Shown here in pieces: positions 54,181 through 61,644 of a stretch of DNA of 64,000 nucleotides. Each line of letters starts with the position of its first letter. Position 1 is the stretch's first letter. The position numbers and the translations under genes are program-made. The notes beneath the pieces are model-generated. The model was not told where the DNA came from and searched no databases. It saw nothing but the letters and a program-made list of their open reading frames with translations. This DNA comes from Ornithobacterium rhinotracheale (lineage in GTDB: Bacteria > Bacteroidota > Bacteroidia > Flavobacteriales > Weeksellaceae), in the NCBI RefSeq assembly GCF_004088395.1, contig NZ_CP035107.1, positions 553,501-617,500 of the forward strand, written 5' to 3'.

Positions 54181-54218
54181 ACCGCGCGATTGCCCTTTGG
54201 GCAATCGCGCGGTTTTTT
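54181..54218 (+). terminator. Strong Rho-independent terminator after tig
   Basis: A 15-bp perfect stem (accgcgcgattgccc / gggcaatcgcgcggt, loop ttt) is followed by six T. Confidence 0.95.
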
Positions 54219-54268
54219 CATTTATTTGGCTTTTTTACAAAAACTGCTGAAGTTTGAATATAAATTTA

Positions 54269-54276
54269 TATATTTG
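54269..54276 (+). promoter_or_regulatory. -7 promoter element of ssrA
   Basis: TATATTTG matches TAnnTTTG, 27 bases before the mature 5' end. This is consistent with a short precursor trimmed by RNase P. Confidence 0.4.
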
Positions 54277-54302
54277 CGAGCTCAAATAGTTCATTAAAAT
54301 AC

Positions 54303-54705
54303 GGGGTCGACTGGTTTTGACAGCAAGCCGAGGTGATAGATAAGCATGCCGTGAAAGGTTGTGTACTCACGCTAATCAGGCACTTCAACTTTATAACTGG
54401 CAACAACGAATACGCTTTAGCTGCCTAATTCAGACCGAAGTATAGTAAGTCTTGGCGTTTTCCCTGCAAGGCAGGGAAGCTAAATGTCGCGCAAGGGCCC
54501 ATTTCTCATGGCACTTGGGTTCGCGGCACAGGATAATGAGAATAGCTTAAATGATGTTTCTGCATTTGAGTGAATTTATATGAAACTAAGGCATATTGCG
54601 AGGTGTCTTTTCCTTTGATATGCACGAAAAAACAATAATCGACTAAGCATGTAGAAAGTCTATGATTTCCTTGTTTGGACGCGGGTTCGACTCCCGCCGA
54701 CTCCA
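54303..54705 (+). ncRNA. ssrA: Transfer-messenger RNA (tmRNA)
   Basis: The 5' end GGGGTCGACTGGTTTTGACA and 3' end TTCGACTCCCGCCGACTCCA form the tRNA-like domain (7-bp acceptor GGGGTCG/CGACTCC, T-loop TTCGACT). The tag frame reads GNNEYALAA and stops at 54426-54428, so the YALAA ending recognised by ClpXP is present. The length of about 403 nt is normal. tmRNA rescues stalled ribosomes together with SmpB. The 3' end is a classic integration site, and the sequence just after it contains a motif also seen after tRNA-Arg at 59178. Confidence 0.95.
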
Positions 54706-54743
54706 CAGTCTTTTCTGTTTTTCAATTAATTACAAACGGAAAG

Positions 54744-54784
54744 GGACTAAAACAGGGACTAAGTTAAAAGCTTAGTCCCTGTTT
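54744..54784. terminator. Hairpin and repeated GGGACTAA motif downstream of tmRNA
   Basis: AAGGGACTAAAACAGGGACTAAG is followed by its partial complement CTTAGTCCCTGTTT, giving a stem of about 13 bp with a T-containing tail. It can serve as the ssrA terminator. The same AGGGACTAAAA(C/T)AGGGACT string lies 36 bases after tRNA-Arg. Confidence 0.55.
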
Positions 54785-54901
54785 GGTTTAAATCAATTAG
54801 GGTGCGTAAATTGTTGCGTGGTTACTTCGGTTAATATCTTATTATTCAGTGATTTAATTTTTCGTCACTTACTTCTTAATATTATATATTTCAAAATTTA
54901 G

Positions 54902-54909
54902 TATTTTTG
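54902..54909 (+). promoter_or_regulatory. -7 promoter element of the Rpn-like gene
   Basis: TATTTTTG matches TAnnTTTG, 17 bases before the ATG at 54927. Confidence 0.4.
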
Positions 54910-54926
54910 TAGCATAAAGAAATTCC

Positions 54927-55802
54927 ATGAAACACTTTGTAGAAAAATATATCAATCCATTTACCGATTACGGCTTTAAAAAAATCTTTGGAGAAGAACC
55001 AAATAAGGACTTGCTATTAGATTTTTTAAACGAGCTTCTTTACGAGGAGCAGGGAAGAATTGTAAGTTTGACTTATCTCAAAAACGAACATTTAAGCTCA
55101 AGTGAACTCGATCGCAAAGCGATATTTGATTTGTATTGCGAAAATGAAAAGGGCGAGAAGTTCATTGTGGAGTTGCAGAAGACAAAGCAAAATTTTTTTA
55201 AAGACAGAGCTTTGTATTATTCCACATTTCCCATTCGTGAGCAGGCACAGCGCGCCGATTGGAGTTATGAGTTAAAAGCGGTGTATACGATAGCGATTTT
55301 AGATTTTGTGTTTGATGAAGACAAAGAGAATACCGAAAAATTCCGTTATGATGTAAAATTATCGGACATTGAAACTAACAAGGTTTTCTATGATAAATTT
55401 ACTTTTATATACCTTGAAATGCCGAAGTTTAACAAGTCGGTAGAGGAATTAGAAACAAGGTTTGAGAAGTGGCTATATGTTTTGCGTAACCTGAACCGCT
55501 TAGACCGTATACCAGAAAAGCTCAAAGAACGCATCTTTGAAAAGGTGTTTGAGGTGGCAGAAATCGCGAAGTTTACGCCTAATCAAGTGCATTCATATGA
55601 AGACAGCTTGAAGTACTACCGAGATTTAAAAAACTCACTAGATACCGCCAAAGAAGAGGGCTTTGAAGAGGGAAAAGAGGAAGGAAGAAAAGAAGAGAAA
55701 TTAAAAATAGCGAAAAACCTTTTAGAGAGCAATGTATCAAAGGAGGTTGTAATGAAGACAACAGGTCTAACCCAAGAGCAAATAGAAAACCTAGATATTT
55801 AA
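54927..55802 (+). CDS. Rpn family (recombination-promoting) PD-(D/E)XK nuclease-like protein
   Basis: This 291-residue protein begins INPFTDYGFKKIFG after a short lead and carries the PD-(D/E)XK core Asp68 (IFDLYCENEKGE) and Glu82-x-Gln84 (FIVELQK). This identifies the Rpn/PDDEXK_2 family, often annotated as putative transposases. Family members cleave DNA and promote RecA-independent recombination. The C-terminus has a charged helical region (EEGFEEGKEEGRKEEKLK) and a short helix-turn-helix-like end common in this family. It sits just after tmRNA in the accessory region and has a strong terminator at 55821-55855. Confidence 0.9.
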   Translation: MKHFVEKYINPFTDYGFKKIFGEEPNKDLLLDFLNELLYEEQGRIVSLTYLKNEHLSSSELDRKAIFDLYCENEKGEKFIVELQKTKQNFFKDRALYYSTFPIREQAQRADWSYELKAVYTIAILDFVFDEDKENTEKFRYDVKLSDIETNKVFYDKFTFIYLEMPKFNKSVEELETRFEKWLYVLRNLNRLDRIPEKLKERIFEKVFEVAEIAKFTPNQVHSYEDSLKYYRDLKNSLDTAKEEGFEEGKEEGRKEEKLKIAKNLLESNVSKEVVMKTTGLTQEQIENLDI

Positions 55803-55820
55803 ATTTAGATACAGAATATT

Positions 55821-55855
55821 AAAAAATCCACTAACGAGTAGTTAGTGGATTTTTT
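55821..55855. terminator. Bidirectional terminator after the Rpn-like gene
   Basis: A 15-bp perfect stem (aaaaaatccactaac / gttagtggatttttt, loop gagta) has T runs on both strands. The minus side fits the gene fragment ending at 55875. Confidence 0.9.
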
Positions 55856-55874
55856 AATATTATTGAAGATTGAA

Positions 55875-56033
55875 TCAATCCAAAAGGTATTCTGTTTTCT
55901 CACATTCAGAATCAGGAAAAGGTAAATTTTGAGATGCTCGCTTAGAGAGAGCCAAAATAATACTATCTTCCATATGGGAAGGACGATAGGTTTTACCATT
56001 TAGAAACTTAAAATATCTGTCTACAAAGTGTTC
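55875..56033 (-). pseudogene. C-terminal fragment of an unknown gene, cut by an IS256-type remnant
   Basis: A minus-strand frame of about 53 codons (LEHFVDRYFKFLNGKTYRP..., ending KTEYLLD and TGA at 55875-55877) has ordinary protein composition and lies directly before a strong terminator. It opens at a stop codon near the left end of the IS256 remnant and has no start codon of its own. I do not recognise the family. It is best read as the tail of a gene whose body was lost. Confidence 0.35.
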
Positions 56034-56093
56034 CAGACACTATCCCACCAACTTTTTAATGATTAAAAATACTTTAATTAAATTTACATAGTT

Positions 56094-56508
56094 ATGAACA
56101 AAGAAGAACTATTGAACAACAAGGATTTCTAAAAGTCCTTCAAGAATGGAGAAGACCAAATTCAGGTGCCTGGGGACCGCCAAGGTAGCGGGGATTTATA
56201 TTTAATCGTTTGGATGGACGGCATGGTATTTATTGAAATCAGAAAAATTATTTATACCACCAATTTAATTGAAAATCTTAATGGAAAAATTAGAAATGCA
56301 AAGCATTCATGAACACCTATAAAATAATAAATATTGTGAACTAAAATACACCAAAAATAAGATGTCATTCCCTACCGATGAGGCGGTTATGAAATCGGTA
56401 TATTTGGCTCTAAAAGAGGCCACTAAGAAATGGTCGATGCCTATTAAGAGTTGGGGTTTGATTTTGAATCAATTTATGCTTATTTTTGACCAAAGGCTCA
56501 GACTCTAA
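56094..56508 (+). pseudogene. IS256-family transposase remnant with internal deletions
   Basis: The start MNKEELLNNKDF matches IS256-type transposases of flavobacteria, followed by an early stop. Pieces of the later protein follow out of order and frame: QIQVPGDRQGS, YLIVWMDGMVF, IRKIIYTTNLIENLNGKIR, and the C-terminus [27 protein letters not shown]...LNQFMLIF. Most of the catalytic region is gone, so 415 bases remain of about 1.2 kb. Possible terminal repeats containing AAAGTGT lie at about 56024 and 56534. The element is dead. Confidence 0.85.
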
Positions 56509-56562
56509 AAACCTAAGCCTCTCTTTTTAACTTACACACTTTTTGGGAGGGGGGATCTTTTT

Positions 56563-57843
56563 TTATTCAAACCTAAAAAGATCAAAAGCTTGTCGGTCTA
56601 GTTCCTCTCTAAAATCAGGGTGTGCAATGGAAATGAGGAGTTTGGCGCGCTCTTTATTACTTTTGCCGAATAAATTCACCGCTCCGTACTCCGTAACTAC
56701 CCAGTGTACGTGGGCGCGCGTGGTGGTTACGCCAGCATTTTGTTTAAGGCTCGGAACAATTTTGCTAATTCCCTTGTGTGTTTTAGAACTAATGCCAAAA
56801 ATAGGTTTTCCGCCTTTGGACATGGAGGCACCAAGTGTAAAGTCTAGCTGACCGCCTACGCCAGAAAATTGATAGGCGCCGAGGGTGTCGGCACAGATTT
56901 GCCCCGTTAGGTCAATTTCTAGCGCACTATTGATGGCTACGGCCTTATCGTTTTGGCTGATGATGCAGGGGTTGTTGGTGTAGGAGGAGGGTTTGAGCCA
57001 AACTTTGGGATTATCGTGCACGAAGTCGTATAAATCCTTGGCGCCAAATAAAAAGGTAGAGACGATTTTCTCGGAATCAATTCGTTTGTTTTTCCCATTG
57101 ATGACGCCTGATTTAATTAATGGTAAAACGCCATCAGAGAAAATCTCGGTATGGAGACCTAAGTTTTTGTGATTTTTCAAATTCCCCAATACGGCGTTGG
57201 GTAGCGCCCCGATGCCCACTTGGAGGTTGGAGCCGTCTTCAATTAGCTCGGCTATATGCTCGCCAATGATGGTATCCGTGCCAGAGGGCGGCGGTGTTAG
57301 GACTTCGGCGATGGGGGCGGCGTGTTCCACGGCATAATCGATTTCGCTCAGGTGTAGGTAGCCATCGCCAAAGGCGCGCGGCACATAGGGGTTTACTTGT
57401 GCAATGACTATTTTGGCCGATTTCATTGCGGCAAGGGAGGTGTCTAAGCTCACGCCGATGGAGCAATACCCGTGAGCATCGGGCGGCGAAACTTGGATTA
57501 ATGCGACATCTAAATCAATGTATCTCTCCTCAAAAAGGCGTGGCATTTGGCTTAAAAAAGTGGGCGTATAGCTCCCCTGTGGCGAGTTCACAGCGCGGCG
57601 CACATTGCTCCCCACAAATAGGCTGTGTACATTGAAACTATCTTTTAGCTCAGGCCGTGCATAGCTACCATCATCAGTAGTGATGATTTGAAAAATCTTT
57701 ACTCCTTTAAGTTCACTAGCGCGAGCCACCATAGCATCAATCAGAATACTGGGCGACATAGGTGTGGTGTGGATAAAGACAGCGTTTTCGCTATTTATGG
57801 CTTTCACAGCCTCGTGGGCTGAGCAAAATTTAGTTTTTTTCAT
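56563..57843 (-). CDS. Acetyl-CoA hydrolase/transferase family protein (4-hydroxybutyrate CoA-transferase-like)
   Basis: This 426-residue protein has the two-domain CoA-transferase fold. The catalytic Glu233 is in LGLHTEIFSDGVL, preceded by the glycine-rich LQVGIGALPNAV, and the later GVGGQLDFTLGAS block is typical of the AcCoA_hydro family. These enzymes move CoA between acetyl-CoA and short acids such as 4-hydroxybutyrate, butyrate or succinate, or hydrolyse acetyl-CoA. The substrate is uncertain. It lies between the dead IS256 element and pdhB, divergent from pdhB, as a single-gene unit. Confidence 0.9.
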   Translation of the reverse strand: MKKTKFCSAHEAVKAINSENAVFIHTTPMSPSILIDAMVARASELKGVKIFQIITTDDGSYARPELKDSFNVHSLFVGSNVRRAVNSPQGSYTPTFLSQMPRLFEERYIDLDVALIQVSPPDAHGYCSIGVSLDTSLAAMKSAKIVIAQVNPYVPRAFGDGYLHLSEIDYAVEHAAPIAEVLTPPPSGTDTIIGEHIAELIEDGSNLQVGIGALPNAVLGNLKNHKNLGLHTEIFSDGVLPLIKSGVINGKNKRIDSEKIVSTFLFGAKDLYDFVHDNPKVWLKPSSYTNNPCIISQNDKAVAINSALEIDLTGQICADTLGAYQFSGVGGQLDFTLGASMSKGGKPIFGISSKTHKGISKIVPSLKQNAGVTTTRAHVHWVVTEYGAVNLFGKSNKERAKLLISIAHPDFREELDRQAFDLFRFE

Positions 57844-58036
57844 ACATTATATATACTTAGAAAATCATCAATTGCCTAAAAGTACGAATATTTTTTTAAT
57901 TGCAAAAATGTGAATTGTTTTTAATACGCTTTGATACAGCGCTCGTGCCGAAAGAGATGCGGGGGGTGCTTAAAATTTTTAGCTGAAATAAATCATTTTT
58001 TATTGATATGATTGGTAATATTCAAGTATAATTTAA

Positions 58037-58044
58037 TAAATTTG
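58037..58044 (+). promoter_or_regulatory. -7 promoter element of pdhB
   Basis: TAAATTTG matches TAnnTTTG, with TTGG at 58012-58015 as a -33 candidate 21 bases upstream. Its position overlaps an upstream GTG extension of the frame, so the ATG at 58065 is the start. Confidence 0.5.
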
Positions 58045-58064
58045 TGGGGCTAAAGAAAAATATC

Positions 58065-59045
58065 ATGACAGAAAAAACTTTTAGAGAGGTAATTGCCGAG
58101 GCAATGAGCGAGGAAATGCGTCGCGATGAATCTATATATTTAATGGGAGAAGAAGTAGCAGAGTACAACGGAGCGTATAAGGCTTCCAAGGGAATGCTCG
58201 CTGAATTCGGCCCTAAACGAGTGATTGATACCCCCATTGCGGAGTCTGGTTTTGCTGGAATCGGTGTGGGTTCAGCGATGAATGGTAACCGCCCAATCAT
58301 TGAGTTTATGACCTTTAACTTCTCACTAGTGGCCATCGACCAAATTATAAATAACGCCGCTAAAATGCGCCAAATGAGTGGTGGCCAGTGGAATATTCCT
58401 ATCGTGTTCCGTGGGCCTACGGCCTCTGCGGGGCAATTAGCCGCTACGCACTCACAAGCTTTTGAAAGCTGGTATGCCAACTGTCCTGGTTTAAAAGTAG
58501 TAGTGCCATCAAACCCATATGATGCCAAAGGATTATTAAAATCAGCTATTCGTGATAATGACCCCGTAATCTTCATGGAATCAGAGCAAATGTATGGCGA
58601 TAAAATGGAAATTCCAGATGGAGAGTACTTAATTCCGCTTGGAGTAGCCGATGTTAAAAGAGAGGGTACTGATTGCACAGTGGTCTCTTTTGGTAAAGTA
58701 ATTAAAGAGGCAGTGAAAGCCGCCGATGAATTAGCCAAAGAAGGTATTAATATTGAAATCATCGATTTAAGAACCGTTCGCCCATTGGATTATGATACCG
58801 TGATTAAATCCGTTAAGAAAACTAATCGTTTGGTAGTATTAGAAGAGGCTTGGCCATTTGGTTCCGTAGCTTCCGAAGTAGCCTATATGGTTCAGCAAAA
58901 AGCATTTGACTACCTAGATGCACCAGTTAAGAGAATTACTACACCAGATGTGCCTTCACCATTCTCCTCAGTATTATACGAGGCTTGGTTCCCGAAAGCC
59001 AAGGAAGTGGTAGAAGCAGTGAAATCTGTATTATACAAGAAATAA
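58065..59045 (+). CDS. pdhB: Pyruvate dehydrogenase E1 component, beta subunit
   Basis: This 326-residue protein starts MTEKTFREVIAEAMSEEMRRD and has the pattern of 2-oxo acid dehydrogenase E1 beta: GEEVAEYNGAYKASKGM, DTPIAESGFAGIGVGSAMNG, a pyrimidine-binding domain, and the C-terminal transketolase domain with IDLRTVRPLDYDT. With E1 alpha it binds thiamine diphosphate and decarboxylates pyruvate. Family resemblance to the branched-chain E1 beta is close, but pyruvate is favoured by the MSGGQWNIPIVFRGPTASAG segment. No alpha or E2 gene is adjacent. A hairpin at 59071-59097 and tRNA-Arg follow. Confidence 0.93.
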   Translation: MTEKTFREVIAEAMSEEMRRDESIYLMGEEVAEYNGAYKASKGMLAEFGPKRVIDTPIAESGFAGIGVGSAMNGNRPIIEFMTFNFSLVAIDQIINNAAKMRQMSGGQWNIPIVFRGPTASAGQLAATHSQAFESWYANCPGLKVVVPSNPYDAKGLLKSAIRDNDPVIFMESEQMYGDKMEIPDGEYLIPLGVADVKREGTDCTVVSFGKVIKEAVKAADELAKEGINIEIIDLRTVRPLDYDTVIKSVKKTNRLVVLEEAWPFGSVASEVAYMVQQKAFDYLDAPVKRITTPDVPSPFSSVLYEAWFPKAKEVVEAVKSVLYKK

Positions 59046-59070
59046 ATTTCTCATAATAAATTGATTTACA

Positions 59071-59100
59071 AGCACCTCTGCGATGAGGAGAGGTGCTGTT
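59071..59100 (+). terminator. Hairpin between pdhB and tRNA-Arg
   Basis: A 9-bp perfect stem (agcacctct / agaggtgct) is followed by gttt. The T tail is weak, so termination may be partial. Confidence 0.55.
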
Positions 59101-59104
59101 TATT

Positions 59105-59178
59105 GGCCCCATAGTTCAACTGGATAGAATATCAGATTTCGGCTCTGAGGGTTGAGGGTTCGAATCCTTCTGGGGTCA
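59105..59178 (+). tRNA. tRNA-Arg (anticodon TCG)
   Basis: A complete 74-nt cloverleaf can be folded: acceptor GGCCCCA/TGGGGTC, anticodon stem TCAGA/TCTGA around loop TTTCGGC (anticodon TCG), and T-loop TTCGAAT. CCA is not encoded. The 3' end is followed after 36 bases by AGGGACTAAAATAGGGACT, a string that also lies after tmRNA. Confidence 0.94.
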
Positions 59179-59477
59179 CATTCAAGTCTATAAATCAAAG
59201 ACTTGTAGAAATTAGGGACTAAAATAGGGACTGACCTTATTATTAGCCCCTTTTTTATTGAATTACATATCCGAGACAATCTCAATCTTCCAAGTTACCA
59301 CCCTCTACCCTTAGGGTGGTTAAAAACTTTCCATCCTCAGAAGTTCAAATATCTGATATTCAGGGTTTTATTTTGTTCAATATATTGTAAATCGTCAGCA
59401 AAAAGTTTACCAGTTTAGGTTAAAAATAGTATAGTTAAAAAAAATAAAAAACTAACTTTACAAAAACCACTTAGAAC
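59179..59477. other. Spacer after tRNA-Arg with possible old attachment-site sequences
   Basis: It holds the shared AGGGACTAAAATAGGGACT motif (about 59215-59233), a T-rich stretch that could end the tRNA transcript, and a 7-bp GC hairpin (accaccc / gggtggt, about 59298-59321). No gene is supported. Confidence 0.5.
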
Positions 59478-59828
59478 ATGGTAAAAAAACAAACAAAAAG
59501 CGAAAAGCTTATCAAGGAAGTTCGCCGTAATACACGCCAAGTGTACAATGCAGAACAAAAGATTTTAATCGTGATGGAAGGCTTACGTGCAGAGCTCAGT
59601 GTAGCAGAGCTGTGTAGAAAATATGGCATCAGCGAAGCTACTTATTACAAATGGAGCAAAGAGTTCATTGAAGCAGGAAAGAAACGTCTTTCGGGTAACG
59701 AAACAAGAGAAGCTACCAGTGAGGAAGTCAAAGATTTACGCAGAGAAAATACCGTATTGAAGGAGTCTTTGGCCGATTTGGTTATTCGTTATGACATTGT
59801 AAAAAAAAGCTTAAATCTGTTGGATTAA
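59478..59828 (+). CDS. IS3-family transposase OrfA (IS150 type)
   Basis: This 116-residue protein has an N-terminal helix-turn-helix (LSVAELCRKYGISEATYYKWSKEFIEAG in part) and a C-terminal leucine-rich helix (EVKDLRRENTVLKESLADLVIRYDIVKK in part), the usual OrfA layout of IS3 elements. OrfA binds the element ends and is fused to OrfB by frameshifting to make the active enzyme. The gene is intact, but its partner downstream has lost its core, so the element cannot move by itself. Confidence 0.88.
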   Translation: MVKKQTKSEKLIKEVRRNTRQVYNAEQKILIVMEGLRAELSVAELCRKYGISEATYYKWSKEFIEAGKKRLSGNETREATSEEVKDLRRENTVLKESLADLVIRYDIVKKSLNLLD

Positions 59829-59848
59829 CCCTCAATTTAAAAAATATA

Positions 59849-60180
59849 TGAGACTAACGGCAGAAGTATAAATACGAGATAGAGTGCATACATCTCAAGA
59901 GACATTGCACCCGCAAACACAAGGGAAAATCGAGCGGTATCATCGTTCCATGAAAAATGTAGTCAAATTACACCATTATTATGCTCCCGAGCAACTCGAA
60001 AGGGCTATTGATAAATTTGTGCAATATTACAACTCGCAAAGATATCACGAAGCTTTAAATAATTTAACCCCTGAAGATGTATACCTAGGTAGACAAGACC
60101 AAATCTTAAAACTAAGAAAACAAGTGAAAATAAATACTTTAAATCAAAGAAAATTAAATTATTGTTTTGGACTTATTTAA
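59849..60180 (+). pseudogene. IS3-family transposase OrfB remnant, middle deleted
   Basis: An OrfB start (MRLTAEV, ATG near 59849) runs into a stop after seven codons. From 59884 the frame gives the last 98 residues of an IS3 integrase domain: LHPQTQGKIERYHRSMKN, with the catalytic Glu of GKIER, then YYNSQRYHEALNNLTPEDVYLGRQ. The two catalytic Asp and about 0.6-0.7 kb between the pieces are missing, which points to one internal deletion. Confidence 0.85.
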
Positions 60181-60290
60181 TTGTTTACTATATTAGCCTC
60201 AGTAAACTTTAGTTTGACGACGTACAATTCAAGACAATCAAAAAAATAATGTGAGGGAGCAAAGCCAAAGAAGAAGTTTATAATAAAGCA

Positions 60291-60318
60291 AAAGGGCTAT
60301 TGTTCACAATAGCCCTTT
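60291..60318 (-). terminator. Hairpin after the toxin-antitoxin operon
   Basis: A 12-13 bp stem (aaagggctattgt / acaatagcccttt) lies 6 bases after the antitoxin stop on the minus strand. The T-rich tail is short. Confidence 0.6.
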
Positions 60319-60323
60319 AAAAA

Positions 60324-60686
60324 TTATCCTAAAATAATACTTGAGTCAATATGAAGTTTATGATGAATATTTCTCGCCACCTGAAGAGTAGGTTCTCTTT
60401 TTCCAGAGAGATACTCACTCACACGAGAGGAGGAAACGCCAATGATTTCAGCCAGTTTAGCTTGCGTAAGATTCATTTCGTACATACGAAGTTTCATCAC
60501 ATCGGTAAGGGAGGGCGTATCAATCGGGTAGTGTTCCAATTCGTAGGCTTCTACAATATCAGACATCAAGCAAAGCTCAATCATTTCAGGAGAATCGATT
60601 GGCGTGTTGTCATCAACAAGTTTGAGAAGTTCTTCAACCTTGTTTTGAGCAAATTCATACATTTTTTCGGTAATTTCTCTTTTCAT
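60324..60686 (-). CDS. higA: HigA-type antitoxin, helix-turn-helix protein
   Basis: This 120-residue protein has a C-terminal XRE/HTH_3 domain (about 68-115; LRMYEMNLTQAKLAEIIGVSSSRVSEYLSGKREP in part) and an acidic N-terminal half that would hold the toxin. It would bind the promoter and repress the pair. The gene follows the toxin gene by 3 bases. Toxin-first order with an antitoxin of this kind is typical of higBA. It lies between the broken IS3 element and the nested IS982 elements. Confidence 0.85.
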   Translation of the reverse strand: MKREITEKMYEFAQNKVEELLKLVDDNTPIDSPEMIELCLMSDIVEAYELEHYPIDTPSLTDVMKLRMYEMNLTQAKLAEIIGVSSSRVSEYLSGKREPTLQVARNIHHKLHIDSSIILG

Positions 60687-60689
60687 AAT

Positions 60690-60986
60690 TTAAATATTTT
60701 TTATGTCCGTAATTTTATCATATTCAGCATGAGTTCCCACAAATCTAACATAAACTCGTTGGATAGAAAACAGAATCAAAACAATCAATCGGTAATGATT
60801 CCCTTTAATATTGAAAACATACCGCTGATTTCCTACATAGTCTACACTATTGAAATCGTTTTTAATATCATTCAAGCTATTCCATTCAGCCGAAGAAGTA
60901 ACCTTATACCAATTTTCCAACGCTGTTTTAGCCGAGGAGTTTTCCTCATAGTATTCTCGTAGGGTTCTAAATGATATGATTCTCAT
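60690..60986 (-). CDS. higB: HigB-type toxin, RelE-superfamily mRNA interferase
   Basis: This 98-residue basic protein starts MRIISFRTLREYYEE and contains LENWYKVTSSAEWNSLNDIK, VDYVGNQRYVFNIKGNHYRLI (in part) and a C-terminal YVRFVGTHAEYDKI, the full pattern of HigB/RelE-like toxins. These cleave mRNA on the ribosome. The conserved His of GTHAEYD and the arginine in NHYRLI are present, so the toxin looks functional. It is first in the operon, with the antitoxin 3 bases downstream. Confidence 0.9.
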   Translation of the reverse strand: MRIISFRTLREYYEENSSAKTALENWYKVTSSAEWNSLNDIKNDFNSVDYVGNQRYVFNIKGNHYRLIVLILFSIQRVYVRFVGTHAEYDKITDIKNI

Positions 60987-61026
60987 CCTTAATATTTAAC
61001 ACAAAAGTACAACAAAAATCCACAAT

Positions 61027-61644
61027 ATGCAATTATATTCCATAAAAAGCAAAATAAAATTAGCCTTGTTTTTATTTTCTGCAATCGCCCTACTCTCAAG
61101 TTGTAGCGAAAAAGTTAAGGCTAAGAAAGGGAGCATAGATATTATATCGAATATCTATTTTGACGCCTCTAAAAATCTTGAAAATGTGCAGAGCATTCAG
61201 GTTTCAAAACTTAATTTCAAAGGGGACACAATTCTAGAAATTGCTCCAGCAATTGGAACTTTAGAACTAACAGAACAAGTGAATGTAATTATAGACACAA
61301 CCTTTTATAATTTTTCAAATGAAAATAGCAAAAAAATTATTTTTTCAAACGATTTAAAAAATGGAAAATCCGTCTACAAAAAAACGGCAGGTGCATTATA
61401 TACTAAAGAAAACATTATAAACTATGTACACAGAAGAGATTTAAACGACACCACTTTATTTAAGAAGAAATACAAGAGATTTGAAATTGAAACTCCTCTA
61501 ACCTATTCCGTTTTCTATATTTACAAAACCGACACCATATTACCCTATTCAATTTACCCTCAAGTCGATAAAGATTATTCGGGAAGAATCGAAAGGATTG
61601 ATAGCTACAATAAAAAGAAAGACATATACCCGTTGTGCATTTAA
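61027..61644 (+). CDS. Hypothetical lipoprotein, C-terminus formed by IS DNA
   Basis: This 205-residue protein has a lipoprotein signal (residues 10-25, ALLSSC with Cys26) followed by a beta-rich polar region, rich in Lys and Asn, without a recognisable domain. The last residues (YPLCI and the stop) are read from the terminal repeat of the IS element that begins at about 61628, so the native C-terminus has been replaced, by how much is unknown. It is divergent from higB. No function can be assigned. Confidence 0.6.
   Translation: MQLYSIKSKIKLALFLFSAIALLSSCSEKVKAKKGSIDIISNIYFDASKNLENVQSIQVSKLNFKGDTILEIAPAIGTLELTEQVNVIIDTTFYNFSNENSKKIIFSNDLKNGKSVYKKTAGALYTKENIINYVHRRDLNDTTLFKKKYKRFEIETPLTYSVFYIYKTDTILPYSIYPQVDKDYSGRIERIDSYNKKKDIYPLCI

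Noticed and set aside
54506-54706. Minus-strand 66-codon frame
   Set aside because: It lies wholly inside the tmRNA gene and has no protein-like features.
58044-58064. N-terminal extension of pdhB from a GTG
   Set aside because: It overlaps the -7 box TAAATTTG, and the family N-terminus fits the ATG at 58065.
60351-60962. A 203-codon plus-strand frame opposite higBA
   Set aside because: It is antisense to two well-recognised genes and its translation has no family features.
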